From Mesorhizobium sp. LHD-90 (GTDB taxonomy: Bacteria; Pseudomonadota; Alphaproteobacteria; Rhizobiales; Rhizobiaceae), in assembly GCF_030929505.1 (NCBI RefSeq), contig NZ_JAVFVV010000016.1:95208-159207 (forward strand): 64,000 bases of DNA, given 5' to 3'. Each line of letters starts with the position of its first letter. The first letter of the stretch is position 1. The notes beneath the pieces were generated by a model, which ran no database searches, was not told the origin of the DNA, and worked only from the letters and a program-made list of their open reading frames with translations. Positions 8,320 through 17,291 of this stretch are shown piece by piece. Position numbers and translations under genes: made by a program.

Positions 8320-11192
8320 GCGACGAAACACCGGTCGGCTTTACCAAGCACGGCAACAAGCGCGCCAACATTCCACCGGCCGAGCTGGAGCCGGTGTTGG
8401 AGGATGCCGACAAAAAGCCTATCCGCACCGCCTGGGAACGGCGCAACCGCGACCTCGACCCGCAGCTCGTCTGGCGCGGCAAGGATCCGGATCAGACCGA
8501 GCTGACGATCGACGCGCCGCCGATCTATTTGCAGGAGCAGGTGCACCCCAAGGCGCTGATCGACGATCTAAGGAACGGCCGCGAGAAGGCGGATGATCTG
8601 TTCGGCCATTTCGGCCTGACCGGGGAGGATCGCGAGGCGGAGATCGAGTTCTACCGCCATACGCGAAAATGGTCGAACCGCATGATTTTGGGCGACTCGC
8701 TGCAGGTGATGGCCTCGCTGGCCGAGCGCGAAGGGCTGAAGGGTTCTGTGCAGGCGATCTACATCGACCCGCCCTACGGTATCCGCTTCAACTCGAATTT
8801 CCAGTGGAGCACCACCTCGCGGGATGTGAAGGACGGCAAGCTCGACCACCTGACGCGTGAGCCCGAGCAGGTGAAGGCGTTTCGCGACACCTGGCGCGAC
8901 GGCATCCACTCGTATCTCTCCTACCTGCGCGACCGGCTGACAGTCGCACGCGAACTGCTGACCGAAAGCGGCAGTTGTTTTGTTCAGATTGGCGACGAGA
9001 ACGTGCATCGCGTGCGCGCGCTGATGGACGAGATTTTTGGGGAGGGGAATTTCGTCGCGCAGATCGCAGTTACAAAAACCGCTGCTCAGACGGATGCCCT
9101 CTTGCCGGCGTTGTTCGACTCAATCGTATGGTTTGCCAAGGATGTCGGTTCGACAAAGTTTCGGAGACTGTATCGCCAAAAAGGAGTCGGGGTCGAAGAA
9201 ATTGGGCAGTATTATTACGTTGAGGAGCGGTCTGGCGCGCGTCGACGCCTCCAGATTGATGAGCTGACCGGTGGCAAGGCGTCCGAGATAGGAAAGCCAT
9301 TTCGTTCCTCCGACATTTCTAGCAACAAACCTTACAACCTTGGCCGAGTAGACTTCAGACATGATGGGGTAACGTATCGACCTCCTACCGGACGTTATTG
9401 GACGCACTCGCCGGACGGACGCATTCGGCTTTCAAAGGCTGACCGCATTTATCCAATCGGCAAGAGTGCGAGGTTTGCTGGATTTCTTCAGGACGATCCC
9501 GTGTCGCAGATATCGAACCAGTGGATCGACACAGGTGTCAGCGGGTTCGGAGTAGACAAAGTCTATGTCGTCCAGACCTCCCCAAAGGTTATCGAACGCT
9601 GCCTCCTGATGACCACCGATCCCGGCGATCTGGTCCTCGACCCCACCTGCGGTTCCGGGACCACGGCCTATGTCGCCGAGCAGTGGGGCAGGCGTTGGAT
9701 CACTATCGACACCTCGCGCGTCGCGCTGGCGCTCGCCCGCGCCCGCATAATGGGAGCGAAATATCCCTGGTATATCCTGGCCGACAGTCCGGAGGGCCAG
9801 CGCAAGACCGCCGAGGTGACGCGCACGGCGCCGGCGACGGCAGCTACCTTCGGCGACGTCCGTCACGGCTTCGTCTACGAGCGCGTGCCGCACATCACGC
9901 TGAAGTCGATCGCCAACAACACCGAGATCGACGTGATCTGGGAAAGGATGCAGCCGGCGGTCGAGGCCGCGCGGGAGGCGCTTAACGCCGCCCTTGCCGG
10001 GCACAGGACGCCTTTCAAGGTCGAGACCGGCGGCCGCGCCGGCAAGACGATTGATTTTTCGGCGACGGGCGAGGTGACGCTTCCATCCGGCGAGACCGCG
10101 CGCGCCAACGGATTCATGGATTGGGAGATTCCGCGCGAGGCGCCGGAGGCTTGGCCGGAGCCCGCAAAGGCTACCCTCGAAACCTTTTGGAAGGCGCGCA
10201 TCGCCCGTCAGAGGGAGATCGACGCCTCGATCGCCGCAAAAGCCGAGTTCGAGAATCTTTACGACAAGCCCTACGAGGACAAGAAGCGCATTCGCGTCGC
10301 CGGCCCCTTCACGGTCGAAAGCCTGTCGCCGCATTCGATCTCGGCCGTCGACGAGCATGGCGAACTGATCGACGTGCTCAACGCCGCCGAAGGCCTGCAC
10401 CTGCCCGGCGAGCGCGAGGCAGAGAACTACCGCAAGGCGATCATGGAAAACCTCGCCAAGGCCGGCGTGCACCAGTCGGGCAAGGCCGACGCTATCCGCT
10501 TGGACAGTCTTGTGCCCTGGCCGGGCGAGTGGATCGGCGCCGAAGGCCGCTACCGCGAGGGCGAAGGCGACGACGCCAGAGAGCGCCGCGCTGCGATCTT
10601 CATCGGCCCGGAATACGGCACCGTCTCCCGCGCCGACCTCGTCGCCTGCGCGCGCGAGGCGGCCGACGCCGGCTTCGACATAGTCATCGCTTGCGCCTTC
10701 AACTTCGAGGCGCATGCGCAGGAATTGCACCGGCTTGGCCGCGTGCCGATCCTGCACGCACGCATGAACGCCGACCTGCACATGGCCGGCGAGCTGAAGG
10801 CCGGCGGCGGCAACCTTTTCGTCGTCTTCGGCGAGCCGGACATCGAGGTGAAGCAGGACGGCGACCGCTACCGCGTCGAGCTCAAGGGCGTCGACATCTT
10901 CAAGCCGGCGACCGGCGAGGTGGTGAGTTCCGAGCCCGACGATATCGCCTGTTGGTTCATCGACACCGACTATTCGGGCGAAAGCTTCTTCGTCCGCCAC
11001 GCCTATTTCCCTGGCGCCGAGGTGCCCTACAAGGCGCTGCGCTCGACGCTCAAGGCCGAGATCAACGAGGAGGCCTGGGACTCGCTGAAGCTCACCATCT
11101 CGCGGCCTTTCGCCAAGCCGAAAAGCGGGCGGATCGCCGTGAAAGTGATCAACCACCTCGGCGACGACGTGATGAAGGTGCTGGGGGTATAG
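8316..11192 (+). CDS. Site-specific DNA methyltransferase (type III Mod-like, beta class)
   Basis: This 958-residue protein would methylate the host's own sites and mark self DNA for the cassette. DPPYG (motif IV) is at residue 151, and the AdoMet-binding motif DPTCGSGTTA is near 441. The order catalytic motif before AdoMet motif is that of the beta class of N6-adenine or N4-cytosine enzymes. The stretch between (roughly 190-400) would be the target recognition region; its local base composition is lower in GC than the flanks, as is common for exchanged recognition domains. The C-terminal 450 residues go well beyond typical Mod subunits and may mediate complex formation. Its start overlaps the DUF262 gene stop. 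Confidence 0.88.
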   Translation: MSDETPVGFTKHGNKRANIPPAELEPVLEDADKKPIRTAWERRNRDLDPQLVWRGKDPDQTELTIDAPPIYLQEQVHPKALIDDLRNGREKADDLFGHFGLTGEDREAEIEFYRHTRKWSNRMILGDSLQVMASLAEREGLKGSVQAIYIDPPYGIRFNSNFQWSTTSRDVKDGKLDHLTREPEQVKAFRDTWRDGIHSYLSYLRDRLTVARELLTESGSCFVQIGDENVHRVRALMDEIFGEGNFVAQIAVTKTAAQTDALLPALFDSIVWFAKDVGSTKFRRLYRQKGVGVEEIGQYYYVEERSGARRRLQIDELTGGKASEIGKPFRSSDISSNKPYNLGRVDFRHDGVTYRPPTGRYWTHSPDGRIRLSKADRIYPIGKSARFAGFLQDDPVSQISNQWIDTGVSGFGVDKVYVVQTSPKVIERCLLMTTDPGDLVLDPTCGSGTTAYVAEQWGRRWITIDTSRVALALARARIMGAKYPWYILADSPEGQRKTAEVTRTAPATAATFGDVRHGFVYERVPHITLKSIANNTEIDVIWERMQPAVEAAREALNAALAGHRTPFKVETGGRAGKTIDFSATGEVTLPSGETARANGFMDWEIPREAPEAWPEPAKATLETFWKARIARQREIDASIAAKAEFENLYDKPYEDKKRIRVAGPFTVESLSPHSISAVDEHGELIDVLNAAEGLHLPGEREAENYRKAIMENLAKAGVHQSGKADAIRLDSLVPWPGEWIGAEGRYREGEGDDARERRAAIFIGPEYGTVSRADLVACAREAADAGFDIVIACAFNFEAHAQELHRLGRVPILHARMNADLHMAGELKAGGGNLFVVFGEPDIEVKQDGDRYRVELKGVDIFKPATGEVVSSEPDDIACWFIDTDYSGESFFVRHAYFPGAEVPYKALRSTLKAEINEEAWDSLKLTISRPFAKPKSGRIAVKVINHLGDDVMKVLGV

Positions 11193-11194
11193 GC

Positions 11195-11461
11195 GTGGGC
11201 AAGGGTGGATACAACGGAGGTTCAACCGTCGTCACAATATTTGGCGGTTTCAAAGAAAAATCTAAGCAGGCGGCCAAAAGACGAGCGGAGAAATTTGGCG
11301 GTGGTTTGCTGAAAATGAACTTCAAGCCAGTCGATGCCGATCTTGGCCCACCCCTGTTGATCAAGCGGGATGTGCTTTTTGACAGCTTTACAACTACCCC
11401 CAAGCCCACTCCAAAAGGAAAGCCGCAAGGCATGAGAAAGAGCCGAGGGAAGAAGCCGTAG
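11195..11461 (+). CDS. Small basic protein in the restriction operon
   Basis: A GTG at 11195 starts an 88-residue frame only 2 bases after the methyltransferase stop, with a GGGGG stretch at 11182-11187 as possible ribosome-binding site. The product is Gly/Lys/Pro-rich and strongly basic, ending in KGKPQGMRKSRGKKP. I do not recognise the family. Its tight placement between the methyltransferase and the helicase argues that it is translated. It could be a nucleic-acid-binding accessory factor or inhibitor; this is inference from charge and position only. Confidence 0.5.
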   Translation: MGKGGYNGGSTVVTIFGGFKEKSKQAAKRRAEKFGGGLLKMNFKPVDADLGPPLLIKRDVLFDSFTTTPKPTPKGKPQGMRKSRGKKP

Positions 11462-11543
11462 GAAGGCATCACACCACACCATACGAAAGGACGCCAGTGC
11501 AACGACGAGCGCACTGTGTCCAGGTTGGGAACGCGGAGTTGCA

Positions 11544-13556
11544 GTGACCGTCCTCATCGCCACCAGCTTCACCAAGTCACTTGCCAAACTGACGGGCCAG
11601 GAGCAGGCGACGGTTAAGGTTACGGCCTTCGACATCCAGAGCGACCCCGAAAACCCTGGCCTGTCGCTGCACCGCATCGACAAAAGCCGCGATCCCGATT
11701 TCTGGTCGGCGCGCGTCAGCCGCGACATCCGTATCGTGCTCCACAAGCGAAGCGGTGACACGGCGCTCGTCTATGTCGGCCATCATGATGACGCCTATGA
11801 CTGGGCCGAGCGCCATCGCCTCGAACGGCACCCTACGACGGGCGCGGCGCAACTCGTCGAGATCCGCGAGACGGTCGAGGAGATCGTGATCCGACGCTAT
11901 GTCGAGGAGGCGGTCAGAAAACCGCCGATCTTTGCCGGCCGGAGCGACGATACGCTGCTCTCCTGGGGCGTGCCGCAGGACTGGCTGGAGACGGTTCGGC
12001 AGGCGACCGAGGACACCGTGCTCGACATCGCCGGCCATCTGCCGGGCGAAGCGCAGGAGGCGCTGCTCGCGGTGGCCGTCGGGGAGGCGCCGACGGTGCG
12101 CCTGGCGGTGGCGACCGAGGCCGGATACAGCCATCCGGACGCCCAGCGCCGCTTCCGCGTCGTTGACGACCAGACCGAGCTTGAAGCGGCGCTGGAGGCG
12201 CCGTGGGACGACTGGGCGATCTTCCTCCACCCCGCTCAGCGCGAATTCGTTGATCGTAACTTCAACGGACCGGCGCGCGTCATCGGCTCCGCCGGCACCG
12301 GCAAGACGGTCGTCGCGCTCCACCGTGCCGTCCGGCTCGCCGCAGAGGATCCAGACCACCGCGTCCTGCTCACGACCTTCTCCGCCGAACTTGCGGAGGG
12401 GCTTGCTGGCAAGCTTGCCCGGCTGACCAGTAGCCATCCGGACGTCGCCGCGCGCATCACCGTCGACACGCTGCCGCAGATCGCGCGCCGGCTTGCCGCT
12501 GAACGCCTCGGCGACGCCAGGATCGCATCTGGTGCCGAAGTCGCCCCGTTGCTCGATGAAGCTGCAGCAGCCGAGGGGACGAGCATCGCGCCGGGCTTCC
12601 TCGCCGATGAGTGGCGGCTCATCGTCGATGCCTGGGATGTGCGCGATGCCGATACCTATCTCGATCTGCCTCGGCTCGGCCGCAAGGTGCGCATGGCAGC
12701 CTCACGGCGCGACGAATTGTGGCGCATCTTCGCGCGCGTCCGGGCTGCCCTTGACGCGCGGGGCGAGGAAACCGAGGCCGGGCTTATGCACCGGCTGGCA
12801 CGTGAGCTGAAAGAGCCTCCCTTCACCCACGTCGTTGTGGATGAGGCCCAGGACATCTCGGTGCCGGAGCTGCACCTCGTCGCGGCCATGGCTGGAGGTC
12901 GGCCCAACGGCCTGTTCTTCGCTGGCGACATCGGCCAGCGCATCTTCCGCTCGCCCTTTCCGTGGAAGGCGGCGGGCGTCGACATCCAGGGCCGCTCGCG
13001 CAGCCTCAAGGTGAACTACCGCACCTCGCACCAGATCCGGTCGAAGTCGGACATGCTTCTGCCGCCACGCCTGATCGAGGCCGACGGCGGCGAGGACAAC
13101 CGCCTGGGCGTATCCTCCGTCTTTCACGGGCCATCGCCCGAGCTGCGCCTTTTCGACACGCCCGAGGAAGAGAGCGCCGCCGTCGGCGCCTGGATCGACG
13201 GCTGCCTGGAGGACGGGATCACGCCGGAGACGATCGCCGTCCTGGTGCGCTCCGAGAAAGAATTGCTCCGCGCGAGCGCCGCTGTTGCTGCGTCTTCCGC
13301 CAACGATGTCCAGCCTTCGCTCATGCACGACGCAAAAGGACGGGAATTTCGCGCAGTCGCGGTGATGGCTTGCGATGCCGATGTCTTGCCGAGCGAGAGC
13401 CGATTGCTGGAAGCTTCCGACGAGCGGGCGCTCAAGGAGATCTACGATACGGAACGCCACCTGCTCTATGTCGCGGCAACACGCGCACGGGAAAGGCTGT
13501 GGATCTCTGCCTGTAGACCGCCGTCTGAGTTTTTGGACGATCTGATCGATGCGTAG
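11544..13556 (+). CDS. UvrD/Rep-like helicase with N-terminal RelE/ParE-like domain
   Basis: This is a 670-residue superfamily 1 helicase. Residues 1 to about 95 resemble a RelE/ParE-type fold: TSFTKSLAKL, HRIDKSRDPDFWSARV, RDIRIVLHKR and YVGHHDDAYDWAERH follow the spacing of these toxins. Walker A (GSAGTGKT) is near residue 248, DEAQD near 433, SLKVNYRTSHQIR gives motif IV, and VAATRARERLWI near the end is motif VI. The start is the GTG at 11544, with CGGAG upstream at 11533-11537. The gene follows the methyltransferase and small ORF on the same strand and is probably the last gene of the restriction operon. The toxin-like domain may be a folded recruitment or RNA-binding module and need not be active. 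Confidence 0.85.
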   Translation: MTVLIATSFTKSLAKLTGQEQATVKVTAFDIQSDPENPGLSLHRIDKSRDPDFWSARVSRDIRIVLHKRSGDTALVYVGHHDDAYDWAERHRLERHPTTGAAQLVEIRETVEEIVIRRYVEEAVRKPPIFAGRSDDTLLSWGVPQDWLETVRQATEDTVLDIAGHLPGEAQEALLAVAVGEAPTVRLAVATEAGYSHPDAQRRFRVVDDQTELEAALEAPWDDWAIFLHPAQREFVDRNFNGPARVIGSAGTGKTVVALHRAVRLAAEDPDHRVLLTTFSAELAEGLAGKLARLTSSHPDVAARITVDTLPQIARRLAAERLGDARIASGAEVAPLLDEAAAAEGTSIAPGFLADEWRLIVDAWDVRDADTYLDLPRLGRKVRMAASRRDELWRIFARVRAALDARGEETEAGLMHRLARELKEPPFTHVVVDEAQDISVPELHLVAAMAGGRPNGLFFAGDIGQRIFRSPFPWKAAGVDIQGRSRSLKVNYRTSHQIRSKSDMLLPPRLIEADGGEDNRLGVSSVFHGPSPELRLFDTPEEESAAVGAWIDGCLEDGITPETIAVLVRSEKELLRASAAVAASSANDVQPSLMHDAKGREFRAVAVMACDADVLPSESRLLEASDERALKEIYDTERHLLYVAATRARERLWISACRPPSEFLDDLIDA

Positions 13557-13799
13557 CTAGCGGTGCGGTCGTGAGATCGCCAAAGGCCGGGCGGAGATTT
13601 CAGCCGGCAAAACCTGCATTAGAATATGCTTAAATTAGATGGAGTCCCTGAGGTATATGCGGCCATCTACGCCATTTCCTCACTATCGCAATCCACCAAG
13701 TCGGCGACGTTGGATCCACAGGGGCGGGAAAGGTAGTAATATCTTCAACTTCGGCTTTAAGTATGCGAAATTGCTCCGGGGGACGGGAGGAAAAGTGAG
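13557..13799 (+). pseudogene. Intergenic stretch with possible P-loop remnant
   Basis: Between the helicase and druH there is no intact gene. One frame around 13700-13732 encodes QVGDVGSTGAGK, a Walker A-like string, and the next frame continues with SNIFNFGFKYAKLL, so a single frameshift would join them into a HerA-like P-loop start. This may be a relic of a lost ATPase gene or chance. The stretch should also carry the druHE promoter. Confidence 0.25.
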
Positions 13800-16700
13800 G
13801 TGCAAGGGCAGTATATTGAGCTCGAGCGATTAAGCGATATCGAGCTTGTCGACTTATTCAAGAATGGCAAGGACGAGCCACGCCTGCTGGCCGCGCTGAA
13901 CGAAGAACTCAAGGCCAGGGATTCGGACGTTGCAGTTGAATTGCATACTGCCGTGTCAGCCGCGCGTCTCCGGTTGCGAAAGCGTGCGGCAGTAGTTTCT
14001 TCCCCACCCGGAGCCATCTCGAAGCCTCCGGGTCAGAAGTCGCCACCACCAACCGGGCCCGTCCGCTCATGGCTGGGCGCATTCTTTGCCGCGCGTGGCC
14101 TGAAGCTGCCAGACGGTCGACTACTCTGCCGCTATCGCATGAACGACGCCGAATATGCAGAGGCGAAAGTAATTCTGCGGCGTCTCGCTGGTGATGGCCG
14201 CCTCGACCAACCTGACGATCGATCAGGTGCGCTCTTCGTCGCCTATTGTGCGGAGTGGTTTCGGCGAGAGTCCGCGTCCACGTTTCTTCGCTGGGACGAT
14301 CCTGCGCCCGACCTATTTCCTCGGGTCCCATACGCCAGCAAGAAAAAGCTCGCGATACGAGGTCTCAATGCCTGGAGGCGGCAGCTACGCCTGATCAATG
14401 GCAATCGCGAGTTTCTGTTGACGGTTGCACTTGAAGGGGGCGTGCCTGTCAAGGTTCTCAGGGATGGGGCCAAGGGATGGCTTAAGGACTATCTGCGCGC
14501 GGTCATGCATCGATTGGTCACGCTCGGAGTCTCGGCTCCAGAGGACGTTCTGCTCGTCGCCGACGAGGAGGGATGGCGGATCCGCAAGAGCTATCGCCAT
14601 GAAGATTTCATCCACATTTGCGCCGAGCTCGCGGAGCGGCTGTTGCACTGGCGATCTGTTGCCGAACGAGAGGCAGGACCCTCTGGATCAGCGCAGGCGC
14701 TACGCAATACGCAATTGCTCGACGCCAAGCATCCATTGTGGCGGGAAGAGCTCCCTGTCTACGTGGGCAAAGACGACGAAATCGTGGTCGAAGGACTGCT
14801 TGCTGGCCTTGTCGACGAAAAGCTCGGCGGTCTGTCAACCGAAGGGGTTGGTGCAAAGCGCTTCCTGATTCAGCGCGCCGGATGCTGGAAGCCCGCTTTG
14901 CAAGTCCTCGCCGACGGGGAGATCCCTGCGGCCAAGGTTCCCGACCTGACAACTTCCCTGGGCCGCGCTCGCGCCGTTCCCACCGGCGAATTAAGCAATC
15001 ATCTCGCTGGCGACTTCGCGGTGTTCGAGCCGCCGGTGGGGGTGCAGCGGCGCTGGCGTGTCAGGCCGTCGAACCGCCTGACACGGCTGATGCCAGGCTT
15101 CCCCCTCGAGGCGAAAGTCACCGTCACATTGACGTCGTCAGGTGTTCCACACAATTGGACGTGGCCAGGGGGCGAGGCACTGCGCTCCGAGCTACTGGTG
15201 TTCAGGGATGACGACGGCGCCACCCAAAACGAACGTTTGCTGCGTTTCTTGCGTGCCGGCTCAGTCGCGTCGTCAGCCAAAAAACTCTACGCGCTATGTC
15301 CCGAGTCATGGTCGGTGGAGGCGAAGGACGGGGAAACGACTCTGAGCGAAGACGTGCTGCCGGGGATAGGGCGCAAGCTCGTGACGATCTCGGGAGCAGC
15401 CTATTTTCGCAGTGCCGACCCCGACGCGTCGCGGTTTTTGGTCGAAACCAACGCGGAAGAGCGTGAGGAGGAACTCGAACTCGCACGGATCCACAATCTC
15501 GTGCTCACGGATGAGCGTTGTGACCTGATCTCCTCGCCCTCGACACCGGCCATCCGCGGGAAGGGCGGAAAGACGCGCCCGCTTCGCGGAGGCGAATTGT
15601 CTGTTCGCCACCGAGGTGGTCGCTGGGAGCCCGTGATTGGCCAATTGGGGGGCGCGGGCGTGGTTGAACTGTCATGGCGCGACCCCATGGCCGGAATCCA
15701 GATCGAAAAGCAGCTTCTGGCACTCGTTCCAATCGGGGCGTCGCTCAAAGGCAGGCTCGTCGATGCCCAGTCTGGAGAGATCGAAGCGCTTGGGTTGCCC
15801 GGCTGGACAATCGTGGTTCCAGGCTCCGAGTGCTCGGCCGAGCAGGTTACACCTGGAAGACTGGCCGTTCGTTTTTCGGGACGACCGCTCTATCGGCTGA
15901 CCGTGCGTCTCGTTCCACCGCAAGGCGAGGGCTTCGACGTCTCTGTCTCTCTCGTCGGTCGCGAAGGTTGCATCGCCTTAGCGGACGGCAAAGTGTTGCG
16001 TCCTGGTTCGGTGACAGACCTGCGCAGCTTGCGTGGAGCGGTCGCGACTTCGCCGCGTCCCATCTGGCTTCAGCTCATGCTCAAAGGGGACAGGTCTGGA
16101 GGGTTTCGGCCGAAGGTTGATGGCGAACTGCCGCTCGGCACGCTACGCTCCGGCATCCAGGAGATGCTCGGGGCCTCGGCTCACCAGGACGACATGGTTG
16201 AGGTCGAGTTTCTCGGCGATACGCGACCACCAATCCGCATCAGCCGTTACGGCGAGCATACGTTGAGCTTTGATGCCGAAAAGGTTCGATGGTCACCGGG
16301 CGCATCGGAAACAAATCTGCAATTGGTCGCGCGCATGGTTCTCGATCCGCGTCGCGAACACGCGCTCGAGCGCGAGACCGATGGCGTTTGGCGTCTGCCC
16401 GAGAGGTGCGCGAACGTCTGTCTGGTTTATCTTCGCGATGGTCCGGACGTGGTATCTCGGCCACTGCCGGCGAATGTCGCGCAAGCGGCCGGCGCTCCCG
16501 CTGAAGGTCTGCTGAGGGCATTGGCCAACCCGGATTTTGGCACGCGGCAAGCCGCGATTGTCGCTGCGCTTGAGGCGATTGGAGCGGGTCAGGGTGCCGC
16601 CGCGGACCTGAGATGGCTCCTCGACGCTGCCACCAATCTGAATGGGCTGCCGCCGAGCGCTCTCGATGGATTGGCGCGGCTACCGCAGTGCCCGAGCGCC

Positions 16701-17291
16701 CTGGTGCGGTTACTTTTGGCAGCCACGGACGAAGAGCGTCATTTGGTCTGGAGCCTGCAAAATGAACTGCCGTTCCTCTGGCTCGCACTTCCGATCGTTT
16801 CGTGGAGGGAGGCGATCGGCGCCGACATGGAAAGCCTGATCACCACACTTGAGGCGCATCTCGGGCGTGAGCAGGCCGCCCGGCTCGCAATGGATCGGCT
16901 ATACAGCCTGGCCGCGAATTTGTCGTCGATCGAGCCAGCGCTGGCGATGGTTCTCCGAGAGGCGGGTGTTCCGGCGGAACCATTGGCGGGGCAACTAAGC
17001 CTTGTCGAGCTGATGAGCCGGCACGTTGCCGGTAGTGCCGAGGGCGCTGAGCACGGCCGCAACCAGATCGCGAGCCATTTGTCGTCCTTGAGCTTGAAGA
17101 CACCGCCGGCAATCTTGTCGATGACGCATGAAGAGCACGCGGGCCTGTTCGCGCCGCTTGTGCTCGCTGCCGGTGCCCAGAGCCGTCTCAAGCTCAATCG
17201 CGAGCTGATGCTTCTGTCCCGCAGGATATTACGCGAGGATCCTCACTACGTTGCCGCAGCCTTCCCACATTTCCTGTCATTCTACCGGTGA
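13800..17291 (+). CDS. druH: Druantia type III protein DruH (STY4851/ECs_5259 family)
   Basis: This is an 1163-residue protein of the family labelled STY4851/ECs_5259, which pairs with DruE in type III Druantia anti-phage systems. Recognisable stretches are RSWLGAFFAARGLKLPDG and the FIHICAELAERLLHWR region. The rest is a large, probably multi-domain protein with no catalytic motif I can name. The GTG at 13800 is preceded by GGGAGGAAAAG, a strong ribosome-binding site. Its stop overlaps the druE start as GTGA, so the two are translationally coupled. The molecular role of DruH is not established; protection against phage is known for the system as a whole. Confidence 0.8.
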   Translation: MQGQYIELERLSDIELVDLFKNGKDEPRLLAALNEELKARDSDVAVELHTAVSAARLRLRKRAAVVSSPPGAISKPPGQKSPPPTGPVRSWLGAFFAARGLKLPDGRLLCRYRMNDAEYAEAKVILRRLAGDGRLDQPDDRSGALFVAYCAEWFRRESASTFLRWDDPAPDLFPRVPYASKKKLAIRGLNAWRRQLRLINGNREFLLTVALEGGVPVKVLRDGAKGWLKDYLRAVMHRLVTLGVSAPEDVLLVADEEGWRIRKSYRHEDFIHICAELAERLLHWRSVAEREAGPSGSAQALRNTQLLDAKHPLWREELPVYVGKDDEIVVEGLLAGLVDEKLGGLSTEGVGAKRFLIQRAGCWKPALQVLADGEIPAAKVPDLTTSLGRARAVPTGELSNHLAGDFAVFEPPVGVQRRWRVRPSNRLTRLMPGFPLEAKVTVTLTSSGVPHNWTWPGGEALRSELLVFRDDDGATQNERLLRFLRAGSVASSAKKLYALCPESWSVEAKDGETTLSEDVLPGIGRKLVTISGAAYFRSADPDASRFLVETNAEEREEELELARIHNLVLTDERCDLISSPSTPAIRGKGGKTRPLRGGELSVRHRGGRWEPVIGQLGGAGVVELSWRDPMAGIQIEKQLLALVPIGASLKGRLVDAQSGEIEALGLPGWTIVVPGSECSAEQVTPGRLAVRFSGRPLYRLTVRLVPPQGEGFDVSVSLVGREGCIALADGKVLRPGSVTDLRSLRGAVATSPRPIWLQLMLKGDRSGGFRPKVDGELPLGTLRSGIQEMLGASAHQDDMVEVEFLGDTRPPIRISRYGEHTLSFDAEKVRWSPGASETNLQLVARMVLDPRREHALERETDGVWRLPERCANVCLVYLRDGPDVVSRPLPANVAQAAGAPAEGLLRALANPDFGTRQAAIVAALEAIGAGQGAAADLRWLLDAATNLNGLPPSALDGLARLPQCPSALVRLLLAATDEERHLVWSLQNELPFLWLALPIVSWREAIGADMESLITTLEAHLGREQAARLAMDRLYSLAANLSSIEPALAMVLREAGVPAEPLAGQLSLVELMSRHVAGSAEGAEHGRNQIASHLSSLSLKTPPAILSMTHEEHAGLFAPLVLAAGAQSRLKLNRELMLLSRRILREDPHYVAAAFPHFLSFYR

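Noticed and set aside
9432..11225. 597-codon frame on the - strand
   Set aside because: It lies opposite the methyltransferase, whose motifs are intact; the antisense product has biased composition and no motif.
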